DNA from: Acidobacteriota bacterium
Lineage (GTDB): Bacteria; Acidobacteriota; Holophagae; Holophagales; Holophagaceae
NCBI GenBank assembly: GCA_016192145.1
Contig: JACPUT010000006.1
Span: forward strand, 558,001-622,000
Direction of reading: 5' to 3'
Length of the DNA: 64,000 nt
Part shown: in pieces, positions 1 through 8,224 of the stretch
Numbering within the stretch: the first letter of the stretch is position 1
How the letters are laid out: the number at the start of each line of letters is the position of its first letter
The notes under the pieces: generated by a model
What the model saw: only the letters and a program-made list of their open reading frames with translations
What the model was told of the DNA's origin: nothing
Databases searched by the model: none
Translations under genes and position numbers: made by a program

Positions 1-32
1 CCTCCAACAGCTAACCGCTGCTTGAGGAACGC

Positions 33-1070
33 TTGGCCGAGGCCGATGTGACTGGCGCGCGCATCGCGCTGGATGTCATGGGGGGCGATCATGCCCCCCA
101 GGCCACGCTGGCTGGCGCCAAGGACGCCCTTCACCGATTCCCCTCGATCCGGCTCTTGCTGGTGGGGGATGAAGCCAAGATCAAGCCCCTCCTCGCCCAC
201 CACGGCCTGGAGGGGCCCTTGGCGTCCCGGTTCGACGTGATCCACGCCCCCACGGTGGTGGACTTCCACGATGAGCCCAAGGTGATCCTGAAGGAGAAGA
301 AGGAATCCTCCATCCGGGTCTGCGCCCAGCTCGTACGCGAGGGCAGGGCCGATGGCATGGTGAGCATGGGCCACACGGGGGCGGCCATGATGGCCTCCAC
401 CCTCGTCATCGGCAAGCTCGACGGCGTGGAGCGGCCTGCCCTGGCGGGGCTCATGCCCAACGGGCCCGGCAAGTTCACGATCCTCACGGACGTGGGCGCC
501 AACATCGATTCCCGGGCCGAGCACATCGCGGGCTTCGCCCTGATGGCGAGCATCTATGCCGAGCAGGTGTACGGCATCTCCCGCCCCCGCGTCGGCGTGA
601 TGAGCGTCGGCGAAGAGGACACCAAGGGCACGGAGACCACCCTTGCCGCCTGCGCCCTCCTTCGCGAAATGGACCTGAATTTCCAGGGCAACGCCGAGGG
701 CCGGGACCTCTGGAACGGCCGCTTCGACGTCATCGCCTGCGATGGCTTCCTGGGCAACGTCGTGCTCAAGAGCGCCGAGGGCCTGGGCCGCATGCTCAAG
801 CACGGCATCAGTGGTGCCATCAAGGGGTCCCTGCAATCCATGCTCGGGGGGTTGCTGGTGAAGTCCTCCCTCAAGGCCTGGTTCGCCCAGCTGGATTACC
901 GCGAATACGGTGGTCTTCCGCTCCTGGGGATCAAGGGCGTTTCCATCATCGGCCATGGCTCCAGCGATTCGCGGGCCGTCATGAACGGCATCGGCGCGGC
1001 CTTGAAGGCCATCGACCATCAGCTGGTGGCCAAGATCGCGGCGCGCATGGCGCCCGCCAAAACAGATTAA
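33..1070 (+). CDS. plsX: Phosphate acyltransferase PlsX
   Basis: PlsX converts acyl-ACP and phosphate to acyl-phosphate, the acyl donor for PlsY at the first step of phospholipid synthesis; it is a peripheral membrane enzyme. The 345-residue product has the family N-terminus (IALDVMGGDHAP near residue 11), the GHTGA segment near residue 113 and the central TDVGAN motif, and it is of normal family length. I take the TTG at 33 because GAGG lies just upstream; a GTG at 48 is a possible alternative. fabD follows after 101 bases that hold an inverted repeat. Only the last 32 bases upstream are in the window, so an rpmF gene, commonly found before plsX, cannot be confirmed. Confidence 0.95.
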   Translation: MAEADVTGARIALDVMGGDHAPQATLAGAKDALHRFPSIRLLLVGDEAKIKPLLAHHGLEGPLASRFDVIHAPTVVDFHDEPKVILKEKKESSIRVCAQLVREGRADGMVSMGHTGAAMMASTLVIGKLDGVERPALAGLMPNGPGKFTILTDVGANIDSRAEHIAGFALMASIYAEQVYGISRPRVGVMSVGEEDTKGTETTLAACALLREMDLNFQGNAEGRDLWNGRFDVIACDGFLGNVVLKSAEGLGRMLKHGISGAIKGSLQSMLGGLLVKSSLKAWFAQLDYREYGGLPLLGIKGVSIIGHGSSDSRAVMNGIGAALKAIDHQLVAKIAARMAPAKTD

Positions 1071-1071
1071 A

Positions 1072-1152
1072 GATCACCCCCAAGGCACCAAGGACACCAA
1101 GAACTGAAAGAGATGGCTTTTCTTGATGGTCTTGGTGCCTTGGTGGTTCATC
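1072..1152. repeat. Intergenic inverted repeat with 9-bp internal period (CACCAAGGA type)
   Basis: The left arm (1072-1102) contains the unit CACCAAGGA/CACCAAGAA repeated with a 9-base step. The right arm (1121-1152) is its imperfect reverse complement, about 26 of 32 positions by eye. The loop is about 18 bases. It lies between plsX and fabD, which run in the same direction, and has no T-run, so it does not look like an ordinary terminator. Its architecture matches the repeats at 18247, 41171 and 50450 although the core sequence differs. Confidence 0.8.
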
Positions 1153-1171
1153 TTCATTTCGAGGTGACCCC

Positions 1172-2110
1172 ATGAGCAAAGTCGCGTGGCTCTTCCCCGG
1201 TCAGGGTTCGCAGGCGGTGGGCATGGGCATGGCCCTCGCCGCCGCGGAGCCCGCCGCCAGCGCGGTGCTGCAGGATGCGGACATGGCCCTGGGCTTTCCC
1301 CTCTCCAAGCTCATGGCCGAGGGGCCCGAGGATCAGCTGAAGCTCACGGAGCACACCCAGCCCGCCATCCTCACGCACAGCACCATGGTGGTGCGGGCCT
1401 ACGCCCACAAGCTGCCCAAGGCCGATTTCGTGGCGGGCCACTCCCTGGGTGAGTACAGCGCCCTCGTCGCGGCGGGGGCCCTCTCCTTCTCCGATGCCGT
1501 GCGCACCGTGCGCGAGCGCGGCCGGGCCATGCAAGTGGCCGTGCCCGTGGGCGTGGGCGCCATGGCGGCCCTGCTGGGCATGAGCAAGGAGGATGTGGAA
1601 GCCGCCTGCGCCGAGGGTTCGGCCTTCACGGACAAGATCGTCGTTCCCGCCAACTTCAACGGCCCTGGCCAGATCGTCATCGCCGGCCACCTGGAGGCCG
1701 TGCAGGCCGCCATCGAGGCCGCCAAGACCCGGGGCGGGCGCAAGGCCATGCTGCTGCCCGTGAGCGCCCCCTTCCACAGTCCCCTGATGGAAGCCGCCAA
1801 GACACACATGGAGCCCCTACTCAGGGAGCTGACCTTCAAGGCCCCCTTCGCCCCCCTCGTGAACAACGTGGACGCGGCGGTGGTCAGCGATCCCGAGCAG
1901 ATCCGCGATGGCCTCGTGCGCCAGATCCCCGGCGCCGTGCGCTGGGAAGCGATCCTGGATCAGCTCTTCGAACAAGGGGTCACCACTTTTCTGGAACTGG
2001 GCCCCGGCAAGGTGCTCGCGGGCCTCGTGAAGCGCCAGGCCAAGGAACGCGGCCTCGAAGTGTCCGCGATGAGCTTCGCCGGTCCCGACGATCTCGCCCA
2101 ATTGGGCTGA
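1172..2110 (+). CDS. fabD: Malonyl-CoA:ACP transacylase FabD
   Basis: FabD moves the malonyl group from CoA to acyl carrier protein, supplying the extender unit for type II fatty acid synthesis in the cytoplasm. The 312-residue product shows the N-terminal LFPGQGSQ motif, the nucleophile elbow GHSLGEYSAL (Ser near residue 92) and the active-site His in the APFHSPLM segment near residue 200. GAGGTGA stands before the ATG. The stop codon shares a base with the next start (TGATG), so translation is probably coupled to the downstream gene. In many bacteria fabG follows fabD directly; here it is about 8 kb away. Confidence 0.96.
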   Translation: MSKVAWLFPGQGSQAVGMGMALAAAEPAASAVLQDADMALGFPLSKLMAEGPEDQLKLTEHTQPAILTHSTMVVRAYAHKLPKADFVAGHSLGEYSALVAAGALSFSDAVRTVRERGRAMQVAVPVGVGAMAALLGMSKEDVEAACAEGSAFTDKIVVPANFNGPGQIVIAGHLEAVQAAIEAAKTRGGRKAMLLPVSAPFHSPLMEAAKTHMEPLLRELTFKAPFAPLVNNVDAAVVSDPEQIRDGLVRQIPGAVRWEAILDQLFEQGVTTFLELGPGKVLAGLVKRQAKERGLEVSAMSFAGPDDLAQLG

Positions 2111-2583
2111 TGCCCAAGATCCGCATCTACAAATCCGCCCGCCGCCTGGAGCTCTGGGAAGGCGGCGCCTGCCTGGGCGCCTGGCCCTGCCGCCTGGGGC
2201 GAAGCCCCGAGGGGCTGAAGGATCTGGAGGGGGACGGCCGCACGCCCGAAGGCCGCTTCACCATCTGCACCCGCAACGCCGAGAGCCGCTTCCACCTGTT
2301 CATGGGGCTGAGCTACCCCACGCCGGGAGATGCGGCGCGGGGCCTCGCCCAGGGGCTGCTCACGGTGCCCGAAGCCGCCGCCATCGGCGAAGCCCACGCG
2401 CGGGGCGTGCGTCCCCCTTGGGATACGGCCCTGGGCGGGCAGGTGGGCATTCACGCGGCGCCCACGGGCCAGCCGATGCCCGAAGGCGACTGGACCGAGG
2501 GCTGCATCGCCGTGGACGTGGACGTCATGCGCGAACTCTGGGAACGCTGCCCCTTGGGTGTCGCCGTGAGCATCCACCCCTGA
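2110..2583 (+). CDS. L,D-transpeptidase (YkuD-fold) family protein
   Basis: The 157-residue product has a YkuD catalytic signature: a His in GIHAAPTG followed by DWTEGCIAV near residues 131-139, where the Cys is the expected nucleophile. Family members make or edit 3-3 peptidoglycan cross-links or attach proteins to the wall, normally in the periplasm. No signal peptide is visible, as in the ErfK/YafK-like proteins often annotated without one, so either the start is wrong or export is unusual. It overlaps the fabD stop and the next gene's start by one base each, indicating one transcription unit. Confidence 0.75.
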   Translation: MPKIRIYKSARRLELWEGGACLGAWPCRLGRSPEGLKDLEGDGRTPEGRFTICTRNAESRFHLFMGLSYPTPGDAARGLAQGLLTVPEAAAIGEAHARGVRPPWDTALGGQVGIHAAPTGQPMPEGDWTEGCIAVDVDVMRELWERCPLGVAVSIHP

Positions 2584-3485
2584 TGCCCAACCGGGGATTC
2601 ACCTACGGGGAGACCCTGGACCGCCGGCATGCGGGCCTCACGGTGCTGGCGCGGCTCTGCGCGTTCACCCACTCCACCGAGTTGCAATGGCGGGAGCGCA
2701 TCGCCGGGGGGCTGGTGACGCTGGATGGCCGGGCGGCCCAGGCGGAGGAAATCCTCCACGCGGGGCAGACCCTCGCCTGGGCCCGCCCCCCCTGGGAGGA
2801 GCCCGAGGCGCCGCTGGGTTTCGCGGTGGTGCATGAGGAGGCGCACCTCCTGGCCGTGGCGAAACCCTCCGGCCTACCCACCCTGCCCGGCGCGGACTTC
2901 CTCGAACACACCCTGCTCCACCTCGTGCGGAAGCGCTACCCCGAGGCGGACCCGCTGCATCGCCTGGGTCGGGGAACGTCCGGGCTCGTGCTCTTCGCCC
3001 GCACGGAGGAAGCCCGCCGCGAGCTCTCCCGGGCCTGGCGGGATCACGATCTCAGGAAGGTCTACCGCGCCTGGGTGACGGGCCACCCCTGCGCGGATGC
3101 CTTCACGGTGGACGCGCCCATCGGCCCCATCCCCCATCCGCTGCTCGGCACCGTGCACGGCGCCTGCCCCGAAGGCCGGGCCTCCCGCAGCGATGCCGTG
3201 GTGCTGGAGCGGCGCCCCGATGGCACCAGCCTCGTGGAGGTCACCATCCTCACGGGGCGCCCGCACCAGATCCGCATCCACATGGCGGCCGCCGGGCATC
3301 CCCTGGTGGGGGATCCCCTCTATGCCAGCGGCGGCGGGCTGGCGGGAGCGGGTCTGGCCCTTCCGGGGGACCTGGGCTATCGTCTGCATTCGTTGCGCCT
3401 GGAAGGCCGCAATCCCGCCTCGGGGCTGCCCTTCGCCTTCTTCTGCCAAGCCCCGCCGATCCTGCGGATGCGGAGGGAACCATGA
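2583..3485 (+). CDS. RluA-family pseudouridine synthase-like protein lacking the catalytic Asp
   Basis: Family members isomerise uridine to pseudouridine in rRNA or tRNA. The 300-residue product has a short N-terminal S4-like segment (about residues 15-65), the VAKPSGLPT motif near 92 and the C-terminal TGRPHQIRIH motif near 224, all typical of RluA proteins. The catalytic HRLD motif reads HRLGRGTSGL, with Gly at residue 129 (codon GGT at 2967) where the catalytic Asp is expected. It may be inactive, an RNA-binding protein, or use another residue. I chose the ATG at 2583, which overlaps the preceding stop; the frame extends upstream but only as a shadow. Confidence 0.85.
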   Translation: MPNRGFTYGETLDRRHAGLTVLARLCAFTHSTELQWRERIAGGLVTLDGRAAQAEEILHAGQTLAWARPPWEEPEAPLGFAVVHEEAHLLAVAKPSGLPTLPGADFLEHTLLHLVRKRYPEADPLHRLGRGTSGLVLFARTEEARRELSRAWRDHDLRKVYRAWVTGHPCADAFTVDAPIGPIPHPLLGTVHGACPEGRASRSDAVVLERRPDGTSLVEVTILTGRPHQIRIHMAAAGHPLVGDPLYASGGGLAGAGLALPGDLGYRLHSLRLEGRNPASGLPFAFFCQAPPILRMRREP

Positions 3486-4114
3486 CCGCCCTCGTCTACC
3501 TCCACGGTTTCTCCTCCGCCCCCGGCGGCAACAAGGGCACCTTCACGCGCAAATGGGCGGAGAACCGGGGCATCCCGTTCCATGCGCCGGATCTGAACCT
3601 GCCGACCTTCGAAACGCTCACGGTCACCGCCCAGGTGGAGGCCGTGGAGGCCCTGCTGCGCGGCCTCCCCGATCCGCCGGTGCTCGTGGGCAGCTCCCTG
3701 GGCGGCTTCGTGGCCACCGCGGTGGCCCATCGCGGGGCCCCGCTGAAATCCCTGATCCTGCTCGCGCCGGCCGTCCACTTCGCCCAGCGCCGATTGGCGA
3801 GCCCCACGTGGGCGCCCTACTGGGCCCACGGCGAGCTGGAGGTGTTCCACTACGGCACGAATGCCCAGCGCCGCCTTGGCCCCTCCCTGCGGGAGGATCT
3901 GCCGGCATGGATGGACGACGACGCCTGGCGCATCCCGGTTCCCACCGTGATCCTGCACGGCCGCGCCGACGAGCTGGTGCCGCTGGCCGTCAGCGAGGAC
4001 TACGTGGCGCGCAATCCCCACGCGGTGCTGCACGTGCTGGAGGACGGCCATGAGCTGCTGCGGCTGGAGACCCTCGCGTTGCTGAGGTGCGAGCTGGAGG
4101 CGGCGTTCGCCTGA
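3482..4114 (+). CDS. YqiA/UPF0227-like alpha/beta-hydrolase (esterase)
   Basis: The 210-residue product begins with LVYLHGFSSAPGGNKG and carries the nucleophile elbow GSSLGG (Ser near residue 63), an Asp in the HGRADELVP segment and a late His in EDGHELL, forming a plausible Ser-Asp-His triad. Size and motifs fit the small cytoplasmic YqiA-type esterases; the substrate is unknown. It overlaps the preceding gene by four bases (ATGA), so it belongs to the fabD transcription unit. Confidence 0.8.
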   Translation: MTALVYLHGFSSAPGGNKGTFTRKWAENRGIPFHAPDLNLPTFETLTVTAQVEAVEALLRGLPDPPVLVGSSLGGFVATAVAHRGAPLKSLILLAPAVHFAQRRLASPTWAPYWAHGELEVFHYGTNAQRRLGPSLREDLPAWMDDDAWRIPVPTVILHGRADELVPLAVSEDYVARNPHAVLHVLEDGHELLRLETLALLRCELEAAFA

Positions 4115-4220
4115 GGTTCTTCGCGGGTGGCCCCGGAAAGGGCCCGCTGGCCCCACGGTGATGGTCGTCCCGGGCACGTGGCCCCAGCGTGGGGGCTTGG
4201 ACCCGCTCCCAGGAGGCACC

Positions 4221-4640
4221 ATGCTGAATTCGCTCGTCGAATCCCGTCCCACCCGCACGGAGCAAGGTCTCCTGCTCATCCGGTTCGGTTTGGCCGCGAT
4301 CCTGCTCGTGCATCCGATATTCCGGCTGGTGCACCACACGGTGCCCCAGTTCGGGGCGTGGCTGGGAACCCAGGGCATCGCCATGGGCACGGCGGTGGCC
4401 TACACCGTGACGGGCCTGGAGCTGCTGAGCGGGTTGGCGCTCCTCTCCAGGCGTCTCGTGGTGCCCGCCTGCGCCGTGCTCATCGGGATCCTCGGCATGG
4501 GCATCAAGATGGTGCACGGGCCCGAGGGGTGGTTCGTGGTGGGCGGGGGCCGCAATGGCATGGAGTACAGCGTGCTTCTCATCCTCTGCTTGGGGGGCGT
4601 GGCCATCGCCCATTGGCCCCGGCGGAAGGTCGTGATTTAG
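4221..4640 (+). CDS. DoxX family membrane protein
   Basis: A 139-residue integral membrane protein with four hydrophobic helices, starting with RFGLAAILLVHPIFRLVHH and including a GLELLSGLALL helix, as in the DoxX/DoxD-like family. Roles in this family are diverse (quinone or thiosulfate-linked redox, stress) and cannot be fixed here. The ATG at 4221 is preceded by AGGAGG at 4211, which is why I reject the longer frame starting at 4158. The stop codon falls next to the operator of the downstream regulator. Confidence 0.75.
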   Translation: MLNSLVESRPTRTEQGLLLIRFGLAAILLVHPIFRLVHHTVPQFGAWLGTQGIAMGTAVAYTVTGLELLSGLALLSRRLVVPACAVLIGILGMGIKMVHGPEGWFVVGGGRNGMEYSVLLILCLGGVAIAHWPRRKVVI

Positions 4641-4659
4641 GTATTTTGACAAATATCTA
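4638..4659. promoter_or_regulatory. Candidate operator for the ArsR-type repressor
   Basis: TAGGTATTT (4638-4646), a 4-base spacer and AAATATCTA (4651-4659) form an 8-of-9 inverted repeat that is AT-rich in a very GC-rich neighbourhood. It lies 24 bases before the ATG of the ArsR-family gene. A TTGACA-like hexamer overlaps its centre, so binding there would block transcription. Such palindromes are typical ArsR/SdpR operators; autorepression is inferred. Confidence 0.65.
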
Positions 4660-4683
4660 AATGAGGCCGAAACTGGGGGCGAC

Positions 4684-4980
4684 ATGGAACCTTCCCCCCA
4701 CGCATCGGCCTTCAAGGCTTTGGCGGATCCCACCCGGCGCGCGATCCTCGAACGCCTGAAGGGCGGAGATCTCAGCGCGGGCGAGCTGGCCGAGGGCTTC
4801 GAGCTCACGGGCGCCAGCCTGAGCCACCACCTGTCCCTGCTGCTACAGGCCGGGCTGGTGCGCGTGCGCCGGGAAGGGGCCTTCCGCATCTATACGCTTC
4901 ATACCACCGTGCTCCAGGAGGTGCTCTCATGGCTGATGGACCTGAACGGCAAGGCCCCGAAGCGCCGCAGGAGCCGCTGA
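4684..4980 (+). CDS. ArsR/SdpR-family winged-helix repressor
   Basis: The 98-residue product has ALADPTRRAILERLK near residue 11 and a helix-turn-helix (AGELAEGFELTGASLSHHLS) followed by a beta-hairpin wing, the layout of ArsR-family regulators. It has no Cys metal-binding motif, which favours the SdpR-like non-metal group. Its last 52 bases overlap the start of an SdpI-like membrane protein gene. The Bacillus SdpR/SdpI pair has the same order, and there the immunity protein also controls the repressor. That mechanism is only suggested here. Confidence 0.85.
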   Translation: MEPSPHASAFKALADPTRRAILERLKGGDLSAGELAEGFELTGASLSHHLSLLLQAGLVRVRREGAFRIYTLHTTVLQEVLSWLMDLNGKAPKRRRSR

Positions 4981-5624
4981 GCTTCCTCGCGGAGATCGCG
5001 CCGGCCCTCCTGGCCGTGGCGGCGCTGTGGGCCGTGAGCCTATGGGCCTGGCCCCAGCTGCCAGACCGGGTGCCCACGCACTGGGGAATCTCGGGGAAAC
5101 CGGATGCCTGGGGGCCCAAATCCGCGATGGTGTTCACCCTCCCCGGCGTGCTCACGGGCCTCGTGGCCCTGGTGATCCTCGTTTCCCGACCCGCCCTGGA
5201 TTTCAAGAGCGCCAAGGGGATGGATCCGCGCGTGCGGCGGACCATCCTCGGCCTTACGAGCCTTCTCTTCGTGGGCCTGCACGGGATGATGCTGCTCCAC
5301 CTCCTCGGGGGAACTCCCGAGGCTTCTCCCGCATTCATCTGGGTGGTCGTCGGGGCCTTCATGCTCGCCCTGGGGAACCAGTTCCCGCGGCTGGAACCCA
5401 ACCAGTGGGCGGGCATCCGCATCCCGCCCACCCTGGAGGACCGCCGCGTATGGAAGGCCACCCACCGCTTCGCGGCGCCCTTCTTCATGGGGGCGGGCCT
5501 CGTCATGATCCTCGCGGGTTTCCTGCCGGAGGCCATCGGCCAGTGGGTGGGGCTCACCGTCCTGATCGGGGCCATCCTCCCGCCCATCGTCCACGCCTAC
5601 CGGCTGCGCAGCCGCCTCTCCTGA
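4929..5624 (+). CDS. SdpI/DUF1648-type membrane protein
   Basis: A 231-residue multi-pass membrane protein. After an N-terminal helix it has a DUF1648-like segment (LPDRVPTHWGISGKPDAWG, about residues 44-62), and later a GNQFPRLEPNQWAGIRIP segment and VWKATHRFAA, which are hallmarks of SdpI proteins. In Bacillus SdpI gives immunity to the SdpC toxin and signals to SdpR; no toxin gene is visible here, so the role may be general envelope-stress signalling. AGGAGGTG at 4917 sets the ATG at 4929, inside the repressor gene. Confidence 0.8.
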   Translation: MADGPERQGPEAPQEPLSFLAEIAPALLAVAALWAVSLWAWPQLPDRVPTHWGISGKPDAWGPKSAMVFTLPGVLTGLVALVILVSRPALDFKSAKGMDPRVRRTILGLTSLLFVGLHGMMLLHLLGGTPEASPAFIWVVVGAFMLALGNQFPRLEPNQWAGIRIPPTLEDRRVWKATHRFAAPFFMGAGLVMILAGFLPEAIGQWVGLTVLIGAILPPIVHAYRLRSRLS

Positions 5625-5631
5625 GCTGACC

Positions 5632-6621
5632 ATGCGATTGCTTCTGCCCTGCTTGCTCCCCGCGCTCCTGGCCGCGGCACCCCAGGCTCCCGCGCCGCTG
5701 CCCGAGCGTGAGCTCACCTTCCCCGGCTTCAACGGCGCCATGCTCAAGGGCTCCGTGCTGAAGGGGGGGGCGCACCCCTACTTCGTGGTGATGGTGGCGG
5801 GGAGCGGCCCCACGGATCGGGACTGGTCAACGAAGCTGCTGCCGAAGCCGAGCCACGGCGGCCGGGACCTCGCGCGGTGGTTCCAGAAGGAGGGGCTTGG
5901 CAGCCTGCGCTTCGATAAGCGCTTCATCGGCGCCTGGGATCCCAAGATGGACATCTCCCTGGAGGCGCAGGCGGGGGACGTGAAGGCCGCCGTCGACTTC
6001 GCCCGGAAGCTGCCCGAGGCGCGGGGCAAGCGGATCCTGCTGCTCGGGCATAGCGAAGGATGCCTGGTCTCGCTCGTGGCGGCGACGGATGCGGAGGCCC
6101 TGCTGCTGGCGGCGCCACCCCAGGCGTCCATGGGTCGGACCATCCTGGCGCAGGTGCGGCGGCAACTGGCCGGTGCGGGAGCTGATGCGGAGGCGACCCA
6201 GGCGAACCTCGGGCACCTCGAGCGCGTCTTCGAAGCCATCCGGCGGGGCGAGGGGGAGCCCGTGGCGGGCAGCGGCGTCGCGCCCGGCGTGGTGGCCCTT
6301 GGCAAGGGGCTCATGTTCGGCGTGAACCGGCCCTTCGTGAAGGCCACGCTCGATCTGGATCCCTGGCTCATCGCGTCCCGTTGCACGGGCAGGCTGGCGG
6401 CCCTGTGGGCCGAGGCCGATGTGCAGTGCCCGAAGCCGGCGGAGCCGCCCGCGGGCTTCCGCGGCGAAACGATCACGATCCCCGGTGCGAATCACCTGCT
6501 CAAGCGCGAGACCCGCGACCTCGCCGCCCTCGATGGCCCCAAGGCCGCCGAGACCTACGGCGACGACACCCCCATGGCCGATCTCGCGCCCCTCGCCGCG
6601 TGGCTGAAGGCGCTGAGGTAG
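5632..6621 (+). CDS. Secreted alpha/beta-hydrolase
   Basis: The 329-residue product starts with a signal peptide (residues 1-16, cleavage likely after LLAAA). It has an oxyanion-type segment VAGSGPTDRDW near residue 54, a nucleophile motif GHSEG near 139 and a late His in GANHLLKRETRDL, matching serine hydrolases of the BAAT/DLH-like or peptidase S9-like type. Substrate unknown; the location is periplasmic or extracellular. It begins 7 bases after the SdpI-like gene and may be co-transcribed. Confidence 0.75.
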   Translation: MRLLLPCLLPALLAAAPQAPAPLPERELTFPGFNGAMLKGSVLKGGAHPYFVVMVAGSGPTDRDWSTKLLPKPSHGGRDLARWFQKEGLGSLRFDKRFIGAWDPKMDISLEAQAGDVKAAVDFARKLPEARGKRILLLGHSEGCLVSLVAATDAEALLLAAPPQASMGRTILAQVRRQLAGAGADAEATQANLGHLERVFEAIRRGEGEPVAGSGVAPGVVALGKGLMFGVNRPFVKATLDLDPWLIASRCTGRLAALWAEADVQCPKPAEPPAGFRGETITIPGANHLLKRETRDLAALDGPKAAETYGDDTPMADLAPLAAWLKALR

Positions 6622-6846
6622 TCCGGAACCTCCAGGGCCTCCCGCACACTCCTTCCACGCCGCGCGGGTGCGGCACACGCGCGAGATCGCGCTCGGGGTT
6701 CTGCGGCTCAAGCTCCAGGGTGATGACGTCAGCTCCGAGGTGCTCGTCCAACTCCCCAAGCCGGGGGGCGCGGAGGGCGTCATTCTTCAGTTGGAGGCTG
6801 GATCGGGAGGGGCGGCGGGTCTTCGAAGACCCGGTGAGGCCCAGGC

Positions 6847-7800
6847 TCAGGAGGATGGCTCCTGCCATTTCTTCCGGAACTCCTCGATCTGGGCCTTGGC
6901 GCATTCCGGGCACAGGCCATGGGTGAAGCGGGCATCGGTGTTGGATGAGACGTAATGCTCGATCTGGGTCCAGAGGCCTTCATCATCCCGGATCTTCTTG
7001 CACCAGGCGCAGATGGGGAGGAGGCCTTGCAGGGTCTTGACCTCCGCGAGGCTCTGCTCCAGCTCCTCTTTGGCCGATTGCAGTTCGGCGCGTTCATGTT
7101 CCACTTCGTCGCGCAGGAACCGCTCCGCGTGGATGAAGGTCACCAGTCGACCGATGAGGGCGTTCACATCCTCCACGAGGCGCCCGATCTCGTCGCCCTC
7201 GTGCCCTCGGATGAAGGGCAGATTCTCGCCCGTTTCCGCCTGAAGGCGATGGAGACGATGGGAGAGGCGGCTGATGGGGCGGGTGACGAGGAGCAGCACC
7301 ACCCCCACGGTGACTCCTGCCAGGACGAGGGCCTGGAAGGCGAGGAGCAGCATGATGGAGCGGCCCTGCCGGGCCGTCTGGCGCTCGATCTCCGCTTCGT
7401 CCGGGGCGAGGCTGAGGCGCCCCACCACGAGGCTGGGGTCGAAGGGGGAATGGAGCTCCCGGGACACCCGGGCGGCGGCGCCCTCGACCCAACCCTCCCG
7501 CGATCGGGAGATGAGCACGCGATCCCCGGCTTGGATCACCACCTGGCCCACGATTTCATTCTTCAACAGGCCGGCCCCCAATTCCTCCGAAAGGCGGGCG
7601 TCGCCGAGGAAGCAGGCGATCTGGGCGGTGCGCTCCACGGTGTCCACCAGCTGCGCGAGGGTCGCCTGCTGTCGGCTGGATTCCTGCCTCCTGACCCGCG
7701 CGGCCAGGAGGAAGAGCAAGGGGATCCCCACGAGGATCGTCACCAGGAGGATCAGGGCCGTGGTGCGGAAGGCGATTTGGGTCCGGAAGGGGGACCTCAT
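6847..7800 (-). CDS. HAMP-domain membrane receptor with C-terminal Cys4 domain
   Basis: The 317-residue product has a TM helix at residues 12-32, an extracytoplasmic domain of about 125 residues, a second TM helix near 165-185, and a HAMP domain plus helical linker (about 190-265). It ends in a Cys-rich domain with CAWCKKIR and a CPEC pair 33 residues later. This tail is common at the ends of bacterial sensor proteins and resembles a zinc ribbon. No kinase, GGDEF or methyl-accepting output domain follows. The start overlaps the stop of the PstS-like gene by 4 bases, so a porin/binding-protein/receptor unit is likely. Confidence 0.7.
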   Translation of the reverse strand: MRSPFRTQIAFRTTALILLVTILVGIPLLFLLAARVRRQESSRQQATLAQLVDTVERTAQIACFLGDARLSEELGAGLLKNEIVGQVVIQAGDRVLISRSREGWVEGAAARVSRELHSPFDPSLVVGRLSLAPDEAEIERQTARQGRSIMLLLAFQALVLAGVTVGVVLLLVTRPISRLSHRLHRLQAETGENLPFIRGHEGDEIGRLVEDVNALIGRLVTFIHAERFLRDEVEHERAELQSAKEELEQSLAEVKTLQGLLPICAWCKKIRDDEGLWTQIEHYVSSNTDARFTHGLCPECAKAQIEEFRKKWQEPSS

Positions 7801-8222
7801 GGGCCCACCTCGAACACGATCCTCAGGCGGCGATCCACGAGTTTGCGATCCAGGTAGGCGATGGCGCCCTTGGTGTTGTGGAGGATCTCCAGAACCTCCG
7901 CTTCGGTTTCGGCTTGGCGGGGGGGCGAGGCCTGGCCCGAGAAGAGGAGCCGGGCCCAATAGGCGTTGATCTCCGGCAGCTCCTTGCCCAGGAGGGACCG
8001 GTAGAAGCGCGTTCGATCCGGTGCCGTGCCGCCCTGGTCGATGGGCAGGGCCGTAAGGCCGACGGCGAGCTTCCGGGTGCGGCCCATGAAGAGGTTGATC
8101 ACCTCTTCGCGGGTCAGCCGCTCCACCCCGCTGCTCGCGTTCACCACCACCACGAGGTCCCCGGCGAAGCTCCACACTCCACCCGCGAGGAGGAAACACC
8201 GGAGGAAGGGGAGGGGGCGCAT
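7797..8222 (-). CDS. Small PstS-like periplasmic binding protein
   Basis: The 141-residue product begins with a signal peptide (about residues 1-20) and then LVVVVNASSGVERLTREEV, INLFMGRTRK and a KGAIAYLD segment. These correspond to the start and the later part of phosphate-binding-protein-like (PBP type 2) domains, in a shortened form. Annotators usually call such proteins phosphate ABC transporter substrate-binding-like, but there are no transporter genes here. It sits between an outer-membrane porin and a HAMP receptor, so a sensing role is more likely than transport (inference). Confidence 0.65.
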   Translation of the reverse strand: MRPLPFLRCFLLAGGVWSFAGDLVVVVNASSGVERLTREEVINLFMGRTRKLAVGLTALPIDQGGTAPDRTRFYRSLLGKELPEINAYWARLLFSGQASPPRQAETEAEVLEILHNTKGAIAYLDRKLVDRRLRIVFEVGP

Positions 8223-8224
8223 GG

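Noticed and set aside
6622-6846. Possible gene in the spacer between the secreted hydrolase and the HAMP receptor
   Set aside because: Short open frames exist on both strands but none has a ribosome-binding site or recognisable sequence; the region may be a relic.
7797-8222. Phosphate ABC transporter operon
   Set aside because: Only a shortened PstS-like protein is present; no PstC, PstA or PstB.
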